Shown here: positions 23,556-35,498 of the stretch, one piece after another
Layout of the letters: the number at the start of each line of letters is the position of its first letter
How positions within the stretch are numbered: position 1 is the stretch's first letter
Source: Cephalotrichum gorgonifer
Taxonomy: Eukaryota > Ascomycota > Sordariomycetes > Microascales > Microascaceae
DNA: 64,000 nucleotides
NCBI GenBank assembly: GCA_900312665.1
Contig: ONZQ02000003.1
Span: 1,468,986-1,532,985, forward strand
Direction of reading: 5' to 3'
Program-made: the position numbers and the translations under genes
Notes under the pieces: generated by a model
Databases searched by the model: none
The model's input: the letters and a program-made list of their open reading frames with translations, nothing else
What the model was told of the DNA's origin: nothing

Positions 23556-26066
23556 TCAGCCAAGGAGTTCAACATCAAGGCCGATAGACTGCATAAACAG
23601 GTTGACGTTCGAGAGACGCTGGGCCGCCATGGCCGGCGGAAGAGTCTTCGCATGACCGACGGTGTCCATGACACGATCCTTGACGGTTAGCACCAAGCGT
23701 TGCTGCTGGTCTGGTGAGGAGCTAACGCCGATAGCAGCCAGAAGCTGCCAAACATAAATGTCCTCGCCCGAGTTGACGCTCCCGGGGAAGATGTCCGCCA
23801 AGCTTGGCGCGATTATGTTGAAGAAGGTGTTGAAGGTGGATTCCCTAGTTAAAAGTTAGTACCGTTGCTCTCCCACAAGGGTCTGGCTAGAGCCATGGGA
23901 TATTCCCTCTCGCACTTACCACTTGGCCCACTGCTCGGGCGTTCCGTCGCCGGCTTGCTTGAGAAGCTCCGCGCGGCTGAGGATGAGAGTAAGTATCGAC
24001 GTGCCGACGCGGGTCTTGGCAATCGAGTCAATGTTGAGCTTCTCATTGATGAGATCGAGGACACCTTCCACGATGTCGAGCTTGGTCTCGTTGAAGTACT
24101 GGAACAGGCTGGGCATGACGACAAGGGAGAATAGCTCGATGTTCTCGCGCAGAGCAGCATTGAGGCTCATATTCTCATCGGTGATCTGAGCACCCTTAAC
24201 GACGTCCAGCTGGTCGAGGTGGAAAATGATCATGGTCAGGATTGTGGTGCGTTGCTCGAAAGTAACGTGGCGGAAAACCCGAGGAATTGCCTTCTTGCCC
24301 TTGTGGAAAGACAGGAAAGCAATGAAAGGGTGGAGGGTTGTTGCGCCGATGGGATCATGGACCTTGAGAGAGCTCCAAAGGTTCGCGTTCAACTCTTTCG
24401 TCGTAGCCAACCACTCTTGGTACTGGGCCTGGAAGGTCTCCTCGGGAGGTGGCATGTGTCGAGCATGGTCTTCCATTTTCAAGAGCGTCGCGTAAACACT
24501 TTCGATATTACGAAGAATCGCCTTCCTGTCGACTTGTCCAGTTCCGGGGGTCTTCTTCCCATGGGCATGTCGCTGGGCATCATCCGCTCGTTTAATGTTG
24601 AGGAGCGGCTTCGGAGTCTTCGCGTTGCTGTACGAAATCTTGCCTAAGCTCCCGGCGATTACAAGCTGAGGGTTCTTGGGCTTGTTCTTGGCGGCCTCGA
24701 CGGCGCGCTGAACCTGCTGCTCCATGCGTTGAACGTGGTTGTCGGCGGCGCGAGCGTGCCTTCGGGAGCCATGCTGGCGACTTCCTGTCTGATACAGGTA
24801 AGTCTGCGCGAAGTTGTGGAGAGGCTGGGATGGATTCTGTCGATTCCCGGCGCGGATTGACGCATGTACTTGGTAGTAGAAGTCATCATTGAGCGAAGCC
24901 TCTTGGCCCTCCTCGGTTGCAATACCCGTAGCCGTGACAAGCTGCTGAAGCTGGATTCGGGTGATGAAGTTCTTGTCCTGAGGGGTCATCAAGCCGTTGT
25001 CCTTGGAGAGGAGCCAGATCTTGTGGTTCCTCTTTGCGCGCCTCATCTCTTGTTCAAGATAGGCGGCCTTCTCTTGCTCCGAAAGGTGCGCATGCTGAGG
25101 CGGCACAGGCATAGTCGGGATCTGGGTAGCAGAGCCGCGAGACACGTGGGTCGGCTGGGCCGGGATGCCCATGCGGGCAGCATCCTCCGAAACCCGGTTG
25201 GGGTTTTGTAGAATCTGGGTTGGATGAAGCTGCGAGGTGGGGGCGGCATGATGGGGCTGTTGCGGACTGCGGCCCGGCGCGGGCTGGCCTTGCGGTTTAG
25301 CCGTCAAGCTCTGGGGCCGCTGAAGTATCTGTACCGGATGATGACCATGGCTGGATTGTGCGGGTGGCGCTTGCGCAGGCAGGTGTGGCTGCTGTTGGGC
25401 GTGAGAGGGCTCTCGTATCTTGGCATACAGGAAATCACCGCTCTCGGCCGCTGATCTCTGGTCTTGCTGGGGTGGAGGCGGCTGCGATTGGGGCTTCGAC
25501 TGCGCGCGCATCGCTGCCTCGACCTCCTCCAAGCTCATGACCTTTCGGCCTGTTGCAGTGGCCGGCTGGGGTTGCTGAGGCTGCTGGGGAGGCTGCTTCG
25601 GAGCCATTCCCCAAATGCTGCGATCGACATGCAAGTCCGGTACAGCCTCAGGCTCCTTGTACTTCTCGTAGCCAGTTCGGGCAGGCCGGTGCGCCTGCTC
25701 GTGGTAGTGTGCGGGCGGTGCGTGGTAGTGCGCCTGCACTGCGTGAGTGGCCGTCGGGACAGGGGCAGGACCAGCCCTCGCGGCGGGGGCAGGAGCCTGT
25801 CTGGAGAAACGAAGGTGCTCTTCCTCAAAGGCACTCGAAACGTTGGCCGTTTGGCCAAAGAAGTCGAAGTCCTTGCCAACCGATGCGGGGTCGCCGAAGG
25901 TGTCATCGTTGAAGGCATCATTGGTCTCCTCTAGCTGGTCACCCAAGCCGTCGTACGTATCTTCGAAGTCGAGAGGACCATCGTCGTCGCCGGCCGAGTT
26001 GGAAAGGCCCGAGAAGGGGTCATAAGCCTGCGAGAAGCCAGGAGCCGCGGTATTGTGGCGAGACAT
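23556..26066 (-). CDS. PAT1: PAT1 mRNA decay and decapping activator
   Basis: Two exons (23920-26066 and 23556-23844) encode 811 aa. PAT1 bridges the Lsm1-7 ring, Dhh1 and the Dcp1/2 decapping enzyme in P-bodies, promoting decapping and repressing translation. The N-terminus has the acidic segment with FDFFG, the expected Dhh1-binding type. The middle (about 100-330) is Pro/Gln/His-rich and disordered. A conserved segment follows with FITRIQLQQLVTATG and the DDFYYQVHASIR motif, then GSLGKISYSNAKTPKPLLNIKR. The C-terminal alpha-helical Pat-C domain runs from about 530 to the end. The intron near the 3' end restores WESTFNTFFNIIAPSLADIFPG. The length matches fungal PAT1. Confidence 0.92.
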
Positions 26067-28595
26067 GGCGCGCGTTGAGTTCTGGATGTTGGTATAACCA
26101 GGAAATAATTACACTAGTGGAGGCTGGAAAGGAGGAGTAAGCTTCGATTCCAAGCAGAAGGAGGCGAGCGAGGGAATGTTGATAGAGGAGAGGGCGGCTG
26201 TCCGCCGGGGGTTGGGAGGCGAATCGACATGCTGCGCCTGGACGATGTTGCTCCTCCCGCAACCGAGCTAAGCTGGTCCTCGAGGCATAATGCGGGGTGC
26301 CGCACGAGGGTCAAAGTAAGGCCGCGCCTTGACATTGAAGCCCAGGGCAAGACGCGATGCAGGTGTGGCAGGGGAAATGCTTGGCACCGATGGGGAGTGA
26401 CGGGGCTTGGGACTTACGTCGAGGAGCAGAGTACTGAGGGGGATAACAGTTGTTCCGCGATGAGCATGGTGAAAAGGAAAAGAACACAAAGAGCAAGACG
26501 CGAACGAGAGCTCGGAATCCAATACTCCTCAGGCTTGGGAGTACGAGAATGGAGACTCTTGCGACGCTCAAACTTCGGTCGCGATGACCGAGGCAAAGGA
26601 AAGGGGAAAAAAGGAAAGCGGACGAAAGAATATGGCAAGCAAAGCAGATTAGTCGGCGGAGGTGAGGATGATGGTGATGTTGCGGGCGGGCACAAATGGC
26701 GGGAGCCCCCGGATCGAGAGCGATTCCCTGATTGGTTAGAACGGATGAGCATTGGTCCGTTCCGTGAATCGTTCACGAGCATGGCATGGAAATTTGAGAG
26801 CCGATATTAGTCAGCTACCAATCACGTGTTATTACCATCTGTTCTGTCACATCCTCGTACAAGGACTTCCTTCACATACTCCTCTTACAAGCATGACGCG
26901 TCCGGGCGACGGTCAATGAATGGGACCCCATCTCTGCGTTTCATCTTAAAGGAGGTCGATTTTTCAGCTGGGGGAAGACGTCATTGATCGGCCACGTATT
27001 CGTAGCTCGACATGGCATCGATTTCATGCACGCGTCCGAGTACAATTCACGAGTAGTTCCTCCAAGTTTCTCGATGCTCATCATCTACAAAACATGGAGG
27101 AATATTGGGAATACTGTATCGGTATATGCACCTGGATGGCTTTGACCAAGGGTCATAGCCAGCCCCTGGTAGTTACACGGCCTGTTATCTTGACGCCACC
27201 GAAAAGTACAGCCCACGAGTATTAGTGCATAGTAAACTTTGGATCCGTCCCTGCCGGTATTACAAGTAATAATAGCCCCTGTAGAAGTGCGGAATGGCAA
27301 GTGGTGAATACGATGTCACATCCCGGGCCCAACGCGGACAAGCTTTTGAGAGCATACTGGTGAAAACTGTGGACTTCGAGAGAGGAGCGAGAGCGCTCGC
27401 TCTGTGAATACGAATTACTGTTCGTATCGGAGCAAAATCTCGTACAAGTACCAGTACGATAACGTCGCTGGACTGAAGAATGAGTGAGGCGACCAGCCAT
27501 TGGTGGTCTATTGATGCCCCGCCACATGCGCGTACGAGTACAAGTGCAAAGAGCTACTAGTACGGGGGTATGCAGGTCAGAACCCACTAGACTTCCATGG
27601 CATCGCATCCATGTACTCGTACAATGACCCTATTCCTTCCGGGAGTACAGCGCGTTGAATGAGGAAGCCGCAATGGCCCTCTCGGAACTCGAATCGTCCC
27701 GCTCGATCAGATATTCTTCCCGAAGAGCAGGTGGTGTTGATATAATATCTTGGAACTGGTTCTGGAATAGTGGGGTCGGGAGTCAGAATTGCCAGAATTC
27801 ATGGTTGCAAGGGACGGCGACTGGGTGGTCACTTCTACAGGTGCTCGGAATCATACGTGTAATTAGTACTCGCCAGTTGCCACTACCTAAGTGCTTCACG
27901 TGGAATCGAACTTGGCTGTATGAGCATCCGTTGTGGGTACAGCGAGTATTAAGGGGCTATTCACATTTCCGAGAAAGTGAGTGGTGTTAATACTACGTGG
28001 GTTTGCTTTTAGGTCCTCTGCATTGGGTCCTCCTTCCTGATGCATTGAATACAAGTACTCGTAATCCTTCAAGCGGAACCCTCGCCTCTTCGGCATTCTC
28101 TTCCGTTTTAGTTGGACCAGTGTGTCGATAAATACGCGCCACAATGAAGCCCTTTGCTCCTTTAAGTCTAGCCTTCATCAAGACAGATGGTCTTTCCATT
28201 ATCAGAACCCAATTGTGCCTTTAAGCTTCCAAAAGAATCCTTGAACAAAGCAAAGTACCTATTTACGAGTCCTTGCATGTAGTAGTACTTGCTGTGGAGA
28301 TTGAGTTGGGTACTTGTACTTTTCTTGGTACCACCCCACAGACAGGGATGTGCTAGAAGACGACGCAAGACAACGTACTCCGTACTCGTGTACTACGTAA
28401 ATTAATTCCGCCGCTCATTACTATTACTGTCTCGGCCCGCGTCCTTGGTCCCGACTGAACGTGGCATCCATTCTTGGAATACAAGAATAATTAAATCGCC
28501 AACTTGGATCTGACAACTTCTCAACCTCCCTGATCCTGACCCTTCAGCGATCGAGCCGACGACTACTCCGAGTACCATCAGCCTGGTTGCCCATC
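26067..28595. other. Intergenic, 2.5 kb, no gene recognised
   Basis: The first 700 bases are the PAT1 leader region, where ORFs of 80-190 codons on both strands overlap one another and look random. From about 26820 to 28400 the sequence is richer in A and T and carries many short GTAC palindrome motifs. No protein family was recognised. Confidence 0.55.
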
Positions 28596-30140
28596 ATGGC
28601 TGCAGGCGGTGCGCGTCACCTTCGGTTTCTCCTATTCGGAGTGTTTGTATGCCTTTCCGCCCCCTTTTCATGATTGCATCAAACCCAAGCTTGTCTTAGT
28701 TACCCGCTCTACGATCCATATGCAACTGCCGCGATCGTCCCCAAGGGGGCAGGAGGAGGAAGACGACGATATTTGCCGAGTGGGAGAGCTTACACGTTTG
28801 CATTTAGTGCGTCATAGTCTTCTATTTCGTCTCGCAGTCGAGCTACGATGGTGTCCCCAACGGCCCCCAGAACGCCGTCCCCAGGCCTCGCGGCGAACCC
28901 TACGTCAACCAGTCGCCCTTAAAGGCCGCCCCAGCGGTCGGCGCAGCATATAACCCAGCCGACTTCCCGATGCCCATGGGCCCCTCGGATAACGGCTGGA
29001 CCGATATCCTCGGCGGGCCCGCACCCGGCCCCCGGATGAACGCCACCTTCGTGACCCTCGCCCGGAACAGCGACGTCTGGGACATTGCCAAGTCCATCCG
29101 CCAGGTTGAAGATCGCTTCAACCGGAGATACAACTACGACTGGGTCTTCCTGAACGACAAGCCCTTTGACGAGACCTTCAAGAAGGTCACCACCTCGCTC
29201 GTTTCCGGCACCACCTTCTACGGCGAGATCGCCGAGGAGCACTGGTCCTTCCCCGAGTGGATCGACCAGGACAAGGCGGCCAAGGTCCGCGCGGACATGA
29301 AGGAGCGCAAGATCATCTACGGCGACTCGGTCAGCTACCGCCACATGTGCCGCTTCGAGTCCGGCTTCTTCTTCCGCCAGCCCCTCATGATGAACTACGA
29401 ATGGTACTGGCGCGTTGAGCCGAACATTAAGCTTTTCTGCGACATGCACTACGATCCCTTCCGGTTCATGGTCGAGAACGGAAAGAAGTACGCCTTCGTG
29501 CTGAGTCTGTACGAGTACATCGAGACCATCCCCACCCTCTGGGAGAGCACCAAGAAGTTCATCAAGAACCACCCGGAGCACATCGTCGAGGATAACTCGA
29601 TGGGCTTCCTGAGTGACGACGGCGGCGAGACGTACAACCGCTGCCACTTCGTAAGCCCCATCCGCTCTTCTCTATTCCCTAAACGGCAATTGTCCACTAA
29701 CATGAGTCTCTCCGCAGTGGTCCAACTTCGAGATTGGCAGCCTCAGCTGGCTCCGCTCGAAGGCCTACATCGATTTCTTCGAGAGTCTCGACAAGGATGG
29801 CGGCTTCTTCTACGAGCGATGGGGCGACGCACCCGTCCACTCCATCGCCGCGGGTCTCATGCTGAAGAAGGACGAGATCCACTTCTTTGATGATGCCGCC
29901 TACTGGCATGTCCCCTTCACGCATTGCCCGACTGATGAGAAACGACGCATGGACCTGCGGTGCCACTGCAACCCGAAGGACAATTTTGACTGGAAGGGAT
30001 ATTCCTGTAAGCCCACCACTCTCATGTGCTCTCTCCTCGCACCCCGAACACAACAGCTAACTTACCTTACAGGCACATCTCGTTACTTCGACCTCAACGG
30101 GCTGGAGAAGCCAAAGGGCTACGAGGAGCAAACAAAATAG
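28596..30140 (+). CDS. KRE2: KRE2/MNT1-family alpha-1,2-mannosyltransferase
   Basis: Four exons (28596-28646, 28808-29650, 29718-30006, 30073-30140) encode 416 aa. GT15 enzymes are Golgi type II proteins that use GDP-mannose to extend N- and O-linked glycans. The N-terminus joins across intron 1 to LRFLLFGVF then CVIVFYFV, a single signal anchor, followed by a Pro-rich stem. The catalytic part has family motifs ATFVTLARNSD, YDWVFLNDKPF, YGDSVSYRHMCRFESGFF, YEWYWRVEPNIKLFCD and YNRCHFWSNFEIGSL (restored by the second intron), with the RWGDAPVHSIAAGL segment near the C-terminus. Another in-frame acceptor at 28837 would remove ten anchor residues. The precise paralogue (KRE2, KTR or MNT) is not decided. 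Confidence 0.92.
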
Positions 30141-30944
30141 GACACGCATAGATATTTCTTTACATCTTTCTCGCGCTAGACAGGGCCGGTGGTATATGAC
30201 GGGGCCAATATTTGTATTATCTCCGCGAGGCTACTGATGCGGATTACGAACAACCAACAAATACTAGGGGAAAACGGCGTTCTTGGGGGAGGGGGCAGCT
30301 CGAAGGCTTCCGATGGCGCAGGACCAACCCAGCTGATGCGGTGGACCGCGCTGTGTACTTTAGGGATCAATGGACATTAGGACTTTCCTTGAACTTGGCG
30401 AGGATGCTTTCATGTCTCACCAGTGACAACAGTAGTGTTGACCCCTTACAGATGCTGCCTTCAGCCCTTTGCTCGCTACACTTGTTTGTATGCGATGCCT
30501 GTATTGCTGTTACAGAGTAGACCGACGCTGATAGGGGTATTACATTCCACAAGCTAGCGTCAATATTTGGAATATTTATGGTTTCATTGACCGTATACTG
30601 CGTCTCGATGGCCCTCGTGTCGGGCATGGTTACCACCCTGCATATGGTTTTGATGTCCTTCACGCCTTACTAGCCACATGAGTCCACCTGACCTTTACTT
30701 GCTAGATACTGTTGACTTCGCAGATACGCATAATTTCAGATGGAGGCTATAGAAGTGTAGGCCTTGCCGTCAACTTTTCTTGTAGCGACTAGTCTAGCCC
30801 TCCCGCTCGTGGATCTTGGTGAGCCGTATAGAAGCACTTTTTGTAATATACAAGTGACCCTAACTTGATCCACCTAGCGAAGCAACCGTATCGTCCTTTC
30901 ACGACAAGATACAAGACGACTACCGTCATCCTCCGGTCCATCGT
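30141..30944. other. Intergenic between convergent genes
   Basis: About 800 bases between the KRE2-like stop and the stop of the small secreted protein gene. No gene recognised. Confidence 0.6.
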
Positions 30945-31271
30945 CTAGACGGGCGAGCCATTCTTACACCTCGCGTTCTTAGTCCCACAGTCGCTCGCCT
31001 TCCCATAGTCGCAGCACCCGCCGGACGAGTTACACTCGTACGCGTGGTTCGCCACCCTCTTGGCGGATATGGCGTACGTGCCGGCGCCCACGACGCAGTT
31101 GCCGCAGTAGACGCCCTGGGCGAGGCCCTTGACGCACTTGCACCCGTTCGCGCTGCAGGCGCGCGGGACGAGCTCGGGCGAGGCCTCGCGGGCGGAGAGG
31201 TCGGCGGAGTCCTGGTTCAGGGCGGTACCCAGCGCCAGGCTGGCGAAGAAGAGGACGGAGGAGAGACGCAT
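30945..31271 (-). CDS. Small secreted cysteine-rich protein
   Basis: A single exon of 108 aa, starting at 31271. The first 18 residues (MRLSSVLFFASLALGTA) are a signal peptide. A short acidic spacer follows, ending VPRA, where a protease might cut. The mature part of about 70 residues has ten cysteines, including a CC pair, in the pattern C-x4-C-x-C near the start and two more pairs later. This spacing fits disulfide-stabilised extracellular proteins of fungi, including candidate effectors and antimicrobial-type proteins, but I recognise no family, so no function is given. The frame extends upstream of 31271 in low-similarity sequence; the start was chosen for the signal peptide. Confidence 0.7.
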   Translation of the reverse strand: MRLSSVLFFASLALGTALNQDSADLSAREASPELVPRACSANGCKCVKGLAQGVYCGNCVVGAGTYAISAKRVANHAYECNSSGGCCDYGKASDCGTKNARCKNGSPV

Positions 31272-31849
31272 TTTGCTTTGGAGGATGTGGCGGCTTTGGG
31301 GGTATGAGGCTTGGCTGGGGCTTTGAGCTTTGAGTTGAAGGAGGAAGCGGGAGGACACTAACTTGCGGTGTGATGGGCTGGGACATGGAGAATAGGCCTG
31401 GATGTCTTGTTTATATCTCTTTGCTCGACGGAGCCGGGCCGCGTCGTGGATGTAAGCTTGTGCCAATATTTAGGCCGTCTTACACCGTTTTTTTGGATCG
31501 GGTCGATGCAGATCCATATTGGCTACCACACGATTGGGAGGCGATCGTGGCGCTGCAACCCCACAGCGATCAGTAATTGTAGTAACGGTCGGCACGGGCT
31601 GCCGGCGATGCGGGGATCGGGCTTGGCTGGGTGGTCAACGTGCGCTGACAGCCTCGGCTGGGGAACATTTGCGACACTGCGACGTGTGGTTGGCTGTGTT
31701 TTTCGGGAAGGGGGAAAGCTACGGCAGGTTCACCGCTCCTGGTCCCATCGAGGATGCCACGAAGGACGGAGAAAATATGCACCGAGACGGTGCGAAAGAG
31801 GCTATCCGACATGTAATCGCTGGGTATCCATTTGTGCCTTCGTGGGCAT
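31272..31849. other. Intergenic, no gene recognised
   Basis: About 580 bases between the small secreted protein start and the LCP5 stop, both on the minus strand. A long plus-strand frame of 461 codons at 31407-32792 runs through here but its second half is antisense to LCP5 and it lacks any family feature. Confidence 0.6.
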
Positions 31850-32941
31850 CTACCTCCTTTTACCTGTACTACTGACCCTCCTCCCAGATTCGAGAACCTT
31901 GAGCCGCTTCTCGAACCGCTGCCCGATATCCTGGCTCCCGCTTTGCTTCGGCCCGTCCGTAGAGTCGTGCATCCTCTTCCGGCTCTTCTCCAATAGCGCC
32001 CTCGTTCCGGTCGGCGCGTTCTTCTGCCTCGTCAACCGGTTGATCCTGTCCACACCAGTGCTGAGATCCCGCCACTCCTCGCCACCAAACTCCATCCGTG
32101 CGCTCCTCCCGGAGGCCTTGTTCTGCTTCCGGCGCTCCGCCTTGCTCTCCTTGGGTAGACGCAGGAAGTTCTTCTCCTCATATTCCCGCCTCTCCTCGTT
32201 CCTCTCCCTCTCCTTCGCCGTCGTCATCCGCCTGCCGCCGTCGAGGATCGTCGTTCCGATGCTGGGCTCTGCGAGGGGTCCGGCCGCCAGCTCGGTCGCG
32301 AGGTACTCCTCCATGGTGGCCGACTTATGCGCCGTCCTTTCTCTCCTCTGGGCGGGTGCGGCCTCGGGCATCACGACCCTGCGCGTCTTCGATGCGCGCC
32401 AGACTCCGGGGTTCTCCCCAGTGGCGGCGGGCTTGGTCTCGACCAGTTTCGTGTATCCCGAGAGTTGTGGCCTGCGGGGCTTGTCCTCCTCGTCTTCGTC
32501 GCTGTCCTCTTCCTCGCTATCTTCCTCCTCGCCGCTCTCCTCTCCGCTGTCGTTCGTAGTTGCAAGTGGCTTGCTGGCGTGTTTGCGCTCCGCGTCATCG
32601 GCCGCCCGTAGCATGTTCTCGAGCGAGAATCGTAGCTTTTCCTCAAGGGGGCGCACACCCTTTTCGAGGTATAACCTCAACTCCGTGAGCTTGTTGACCA
32701 CATCGTCGATGGAGCCATTTGACTCTGACTCTGGCGCGGTCTTTGCGTTGCGTAGTTTGAGGAGTATGAGAAAGACGAGGTTCTGTAGGTAAGAGAGTAG
32801 GATCTCGTTCTTGGTATCGAGAAGCGAAACTCCGTTTCGGGGTTGTTCGATCGCCGAGATTTTTGGACCTACTTCAAGAGAAGAGGATAGTGAAAGAGTT
32901 AGGGACTCCAAGAGGCCGGTGAGGGATCTGGGGACCGCCAT
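31850..32941 (-). CDS. LCP5: LCP5/neuroguidin-family U3 snoRNP protein
   Basis: One intronless frame of 363 aa. The family (Sas10/Utp3/C1D superfamily) acts in 18S rRNA processing in the small-subunit processome in the nucleolus. The N-terminal Sas10/C1D fold includes LLDTKNEILLSYLQNLVFLILLKL-type helices (about 42-65) and the NKLTELRLYLEKGVRPLEEKL segment. Next is an acidic run of Glu, Asp and Ser (about 130-150), then RRPQLSGY and the conserved KTRRVVMPEAAP-like part. The C-terminal half is basic and helical with the conserved EFGGEEWRDL and R-rich region. The tail is highly basic and fits a nucleolar protein. It is divergent from the TM9SF gene, with about 530 bases between starts. Confidence 0.88.
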   Translation of the reverse strand: MAVPRSLTGLLESLTLSLSSSLEVGPKISAIEQPRNGVSLLDTKNEILLSYLQNLVFLILLKLRNAKTAPESESNGSIDDVVNKLTELRLYLEKGVRPLEEKLRFSLENMLRAADDAERKHASKPLATTNDSGEESGEEEDSEEEDSDEDEEDKPRRPQLSGYTKLVETKPAATGENPGVWRASKTRRVVMPEAAPAQRRERTAHKSATMEEYLATELAAGPLAEPSIGTTILDGGRRMTTAKERERNEERREYEEKNFLRLPKESKAERRKQNKASGRSARMEFGGEEWRDLSTGVDRINRLTRQKNAPTGTRALLEKSRKRMHDSTDGPKQSGSQDIGQRFEKRLKVLESGRRVSSTGKRR

Positions 32942-33471
32942 TGCTGTGCGGAAGGATGCTCAACGGCTAGGGGAGACTTTGTTGCTCAAACACAGAAGCC
33001 TTCAACTACTTCCCAAAACTTTTTTTTTATGAAGACCCCACATTAGACAGGCGATTGACAGCGAATTCCCGAAGATTTCCCTTATCGATAACCAGCTGAC
33101 ATAATTTCAGCTTTATACCCCTTTCGACGTGTCCCTGCCCAGTAGCGGCGGTGGCTGAGCTAGGAAAATGATGACGCCTGTCGCATGAGGTAGAATTCTC
33201 GAATGAAATTCAAGCTACGTAGCCTGCGTCTCCCTCCATGATAAGAGTTTGAAGGCGTGAGGCAAGAGAGAGAGCTACGCTGCCCACCGGATATTTATCC
33301 CATTCCAGAGCAAGCATCCCTTTCTACATGATATTCCCAGGCCATATATTTTAAGGTCATTGGCTCGCACAATTCGTGAGTATATGCAACCGAATCCAGT
33401 ATCCATCTAATTTCGCAATCCGCGATTTCCCAAGTCTAACGCTTTAGTTCTTCAGGCACACTCTTTCCAAG
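32942..33471. promoter_or_regulatory. Divergent promoter region of LCP5 and TM9SF
   Basis: About 530 bases between two divergent starts. No specific site was recognised. The section near 33110-33240 is AT-richer than the flanking coding sequence. Confidence 0.45.
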
Positions 33472-35498
33472 ATGCGACTGCCCGAGTTCTCGGCCCCGGC
33501 GGTCGCCGCGTGCCTCCTCGCCCTCCCAAAGCTATCGTCAGCCTTCTATCTTCCTGGTGTCGCGCCGACATCGTACAAGCAGGGCGACGCCGTTCCATTA
33601 TATGTCAACAGCATCAAGCCCGGTCCCGCCTCAGATACGACGCAGCTACAGTCCGTCATCTCGTACGACTACTATAACCCCATATTCCAATTCTGCACGC
33701 CGGAGGATGGGCCGCAGCCCGTGTCGGAGAGCCTGGGGAGCATCCTCTTTGGCGACCGCATCATGACGTCCCCGTTCCACCTCAAGATGGGCAAGAACGA
33801 GACCTGTCTCCCGCTCTGCACCCAGGCTTACGACGCCATACGCCTAAAGTTCATCAAGAGGCGCATCGAGCAGGGGTACAAGATCAACTGGCTCGTCGAC
33901 GGGCTGCCGGCTGGCGAGCAGAAGGAGGACCCAACGGACGGGAGCACCTTCTACACCCCAGGCTTCTCTCTCGGTAGTCTGGCCGAGGACGGCTCCGCAT
34001 CTTTCCACAACCACTACAATATCTTCGTCGAGTACCACGAGGTCCAGCACGATAAGAATAACGACGATGGGCAGACGTGGTCTCGGGTCGTGGGCGTCAT
34101 TGTCCAGCCGGAGTCCAAGGCGTATCCGGCCGGGAATAGCGACGAGGATTGCGATTCCGTCGACGATGAGCTTGTGATCGGGGAAGGCATGGGCGGTGCG
34201 GAGGTCAAGTTCACGTACAGCGTCTTCTGGATCGAGTCGAATACGGCGTGGGCAACGAGATGGGACAAGTACCTCCACGTCTACGACCCCAAGATCCACT
34301 GGTTCTGGCTCGTCGACACTGCCATCGTCGTCGTCATTCTCGTCATGACGGTGATGTCCATCCTCGTGAGGACCCTCAAGAAGGACATTGCTAGGTATAA
34401 TCGTCTGGATGAGATCAACCTGGAGGACCTGAACGGCACGTCAGTGGTCGAGGATGGCGGCGTCCAGGAGGATTCGGGGTGGAAGTTGGTGCACGGCGAC
34501 GTGTTCCGCAACCCGTCCCAGCCTCTCCTGCTCTCCATCCTGCTGGGTAACGGCGCTCAGCTATTTGTAATGACCGGCTTTACCATCGTCTTCGCCCTCC
34601 TCGGGTTCCTTTCGCCATCTAACCGCGGATCCCTCGGGACAATCATGATCCTGCTGTACACCGTCCTCGGATTTGTCGGTGGATACGTATCTGCGCGGGT
34701 CTACAAGTCTATGCAAGGGGACAAGTGGAAGCAGAACATCGCTCTCACTCCTACCTTGGTTCCCGGCGTCGTCTTCTTCTCGTTCTTCCTGCTGGATCTG
34801 TTCCTGTGGGCCAAGCAGTCGTCGGGGGCTGTGCCATTCACCACCATGCTCGTCATCATCTCCATCTGGTTCATCATCTCGATCCCCCTATCCTTCATCG
34901 GCTCGTGGCTGGGCTTCCGGTCGCCCGCGATCGAGGCGCCTGTCCGGACGAACCAGATCCCGCGCCAGATCCCCCCGGGCCCGGGCTACGCGAAGACGAT
35001 CCCCTCCATGCTCCTGGTGGGACTCCTGCCGTTCGGCGCTATCTTCGTCGAGCTCTACTTCATCTTGAGCTCCATCTGGTTCAGCCGGATCTATTACATG
35101 TTCGGATTCCTCTTCCTCTGCTACGCGCTCATGATCATCACCTGCGCCGCCGTCACCATACTCATGGTGTACTTCCTCCTCTGCATGGAGAACTATCACT
35201 GGCAGTGGCGCACGTTCCTCGGAGCGGGCATGACGGGAGGCTACATCTTCCTCAACTGTCTCATCTACTTGGTCACCAAGCTCAAGCTGAGCAGTCTCGT
35301 GGGCATTGTGCTGTACATTGGATATAGCGCCCTTATATCCTTCCTCTTCTTCATCCTCACCGGTACGTTGCCTCATTTGTTTCTCTTGTCCATTGCGGTA
35401 TCTTTGTTACTGACTGAAAGAAAATCTCAGGTACGATCGGGTACTTTGCGAGTTGGTGGTTCGTTCGGAGGATTTACGGCTCCATCAAGATTGATTAG
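33472..35498 (+). CDS. EMP70: TM9SF/EMP70 nonaspanin
   Basis: Two exons (33472-35362, 35431-35498) encode 652 aa. Nonaspanins reside in Golgi and endosomes and affect sorting and adhesion. A signal peptide of about 24 residues ends before FYLPGVAPTSYKQGD, the family's mature N-terminus. A lumenal domain of about 250 residues follows (with YDYYNPIFQFC), then nine predicted membrane segments from about residue 280 (WFWLVDTAIVVVILVMTVM) to the end. A conserved cytosolic section holds NLEDL and HGDVFRNP. Exon 2 restores TGTIGYFASWWFVRRIYGSIKID. The C-terminal KxD form (KID) resembles the COPI-binding motif that keeps TM9 proteins in the Golgi. It is convergent with MED4, about 620 bases between stops. 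Confidence 0.94.

Noticed and set aside
31407..32792. Plus-strand frame of 461 codons
   Set aside because: Its second half is antisense to LCP5, it is very rich in Ser and Arg, and it shows no domain. LCP5 on the other strand is strongly supported.
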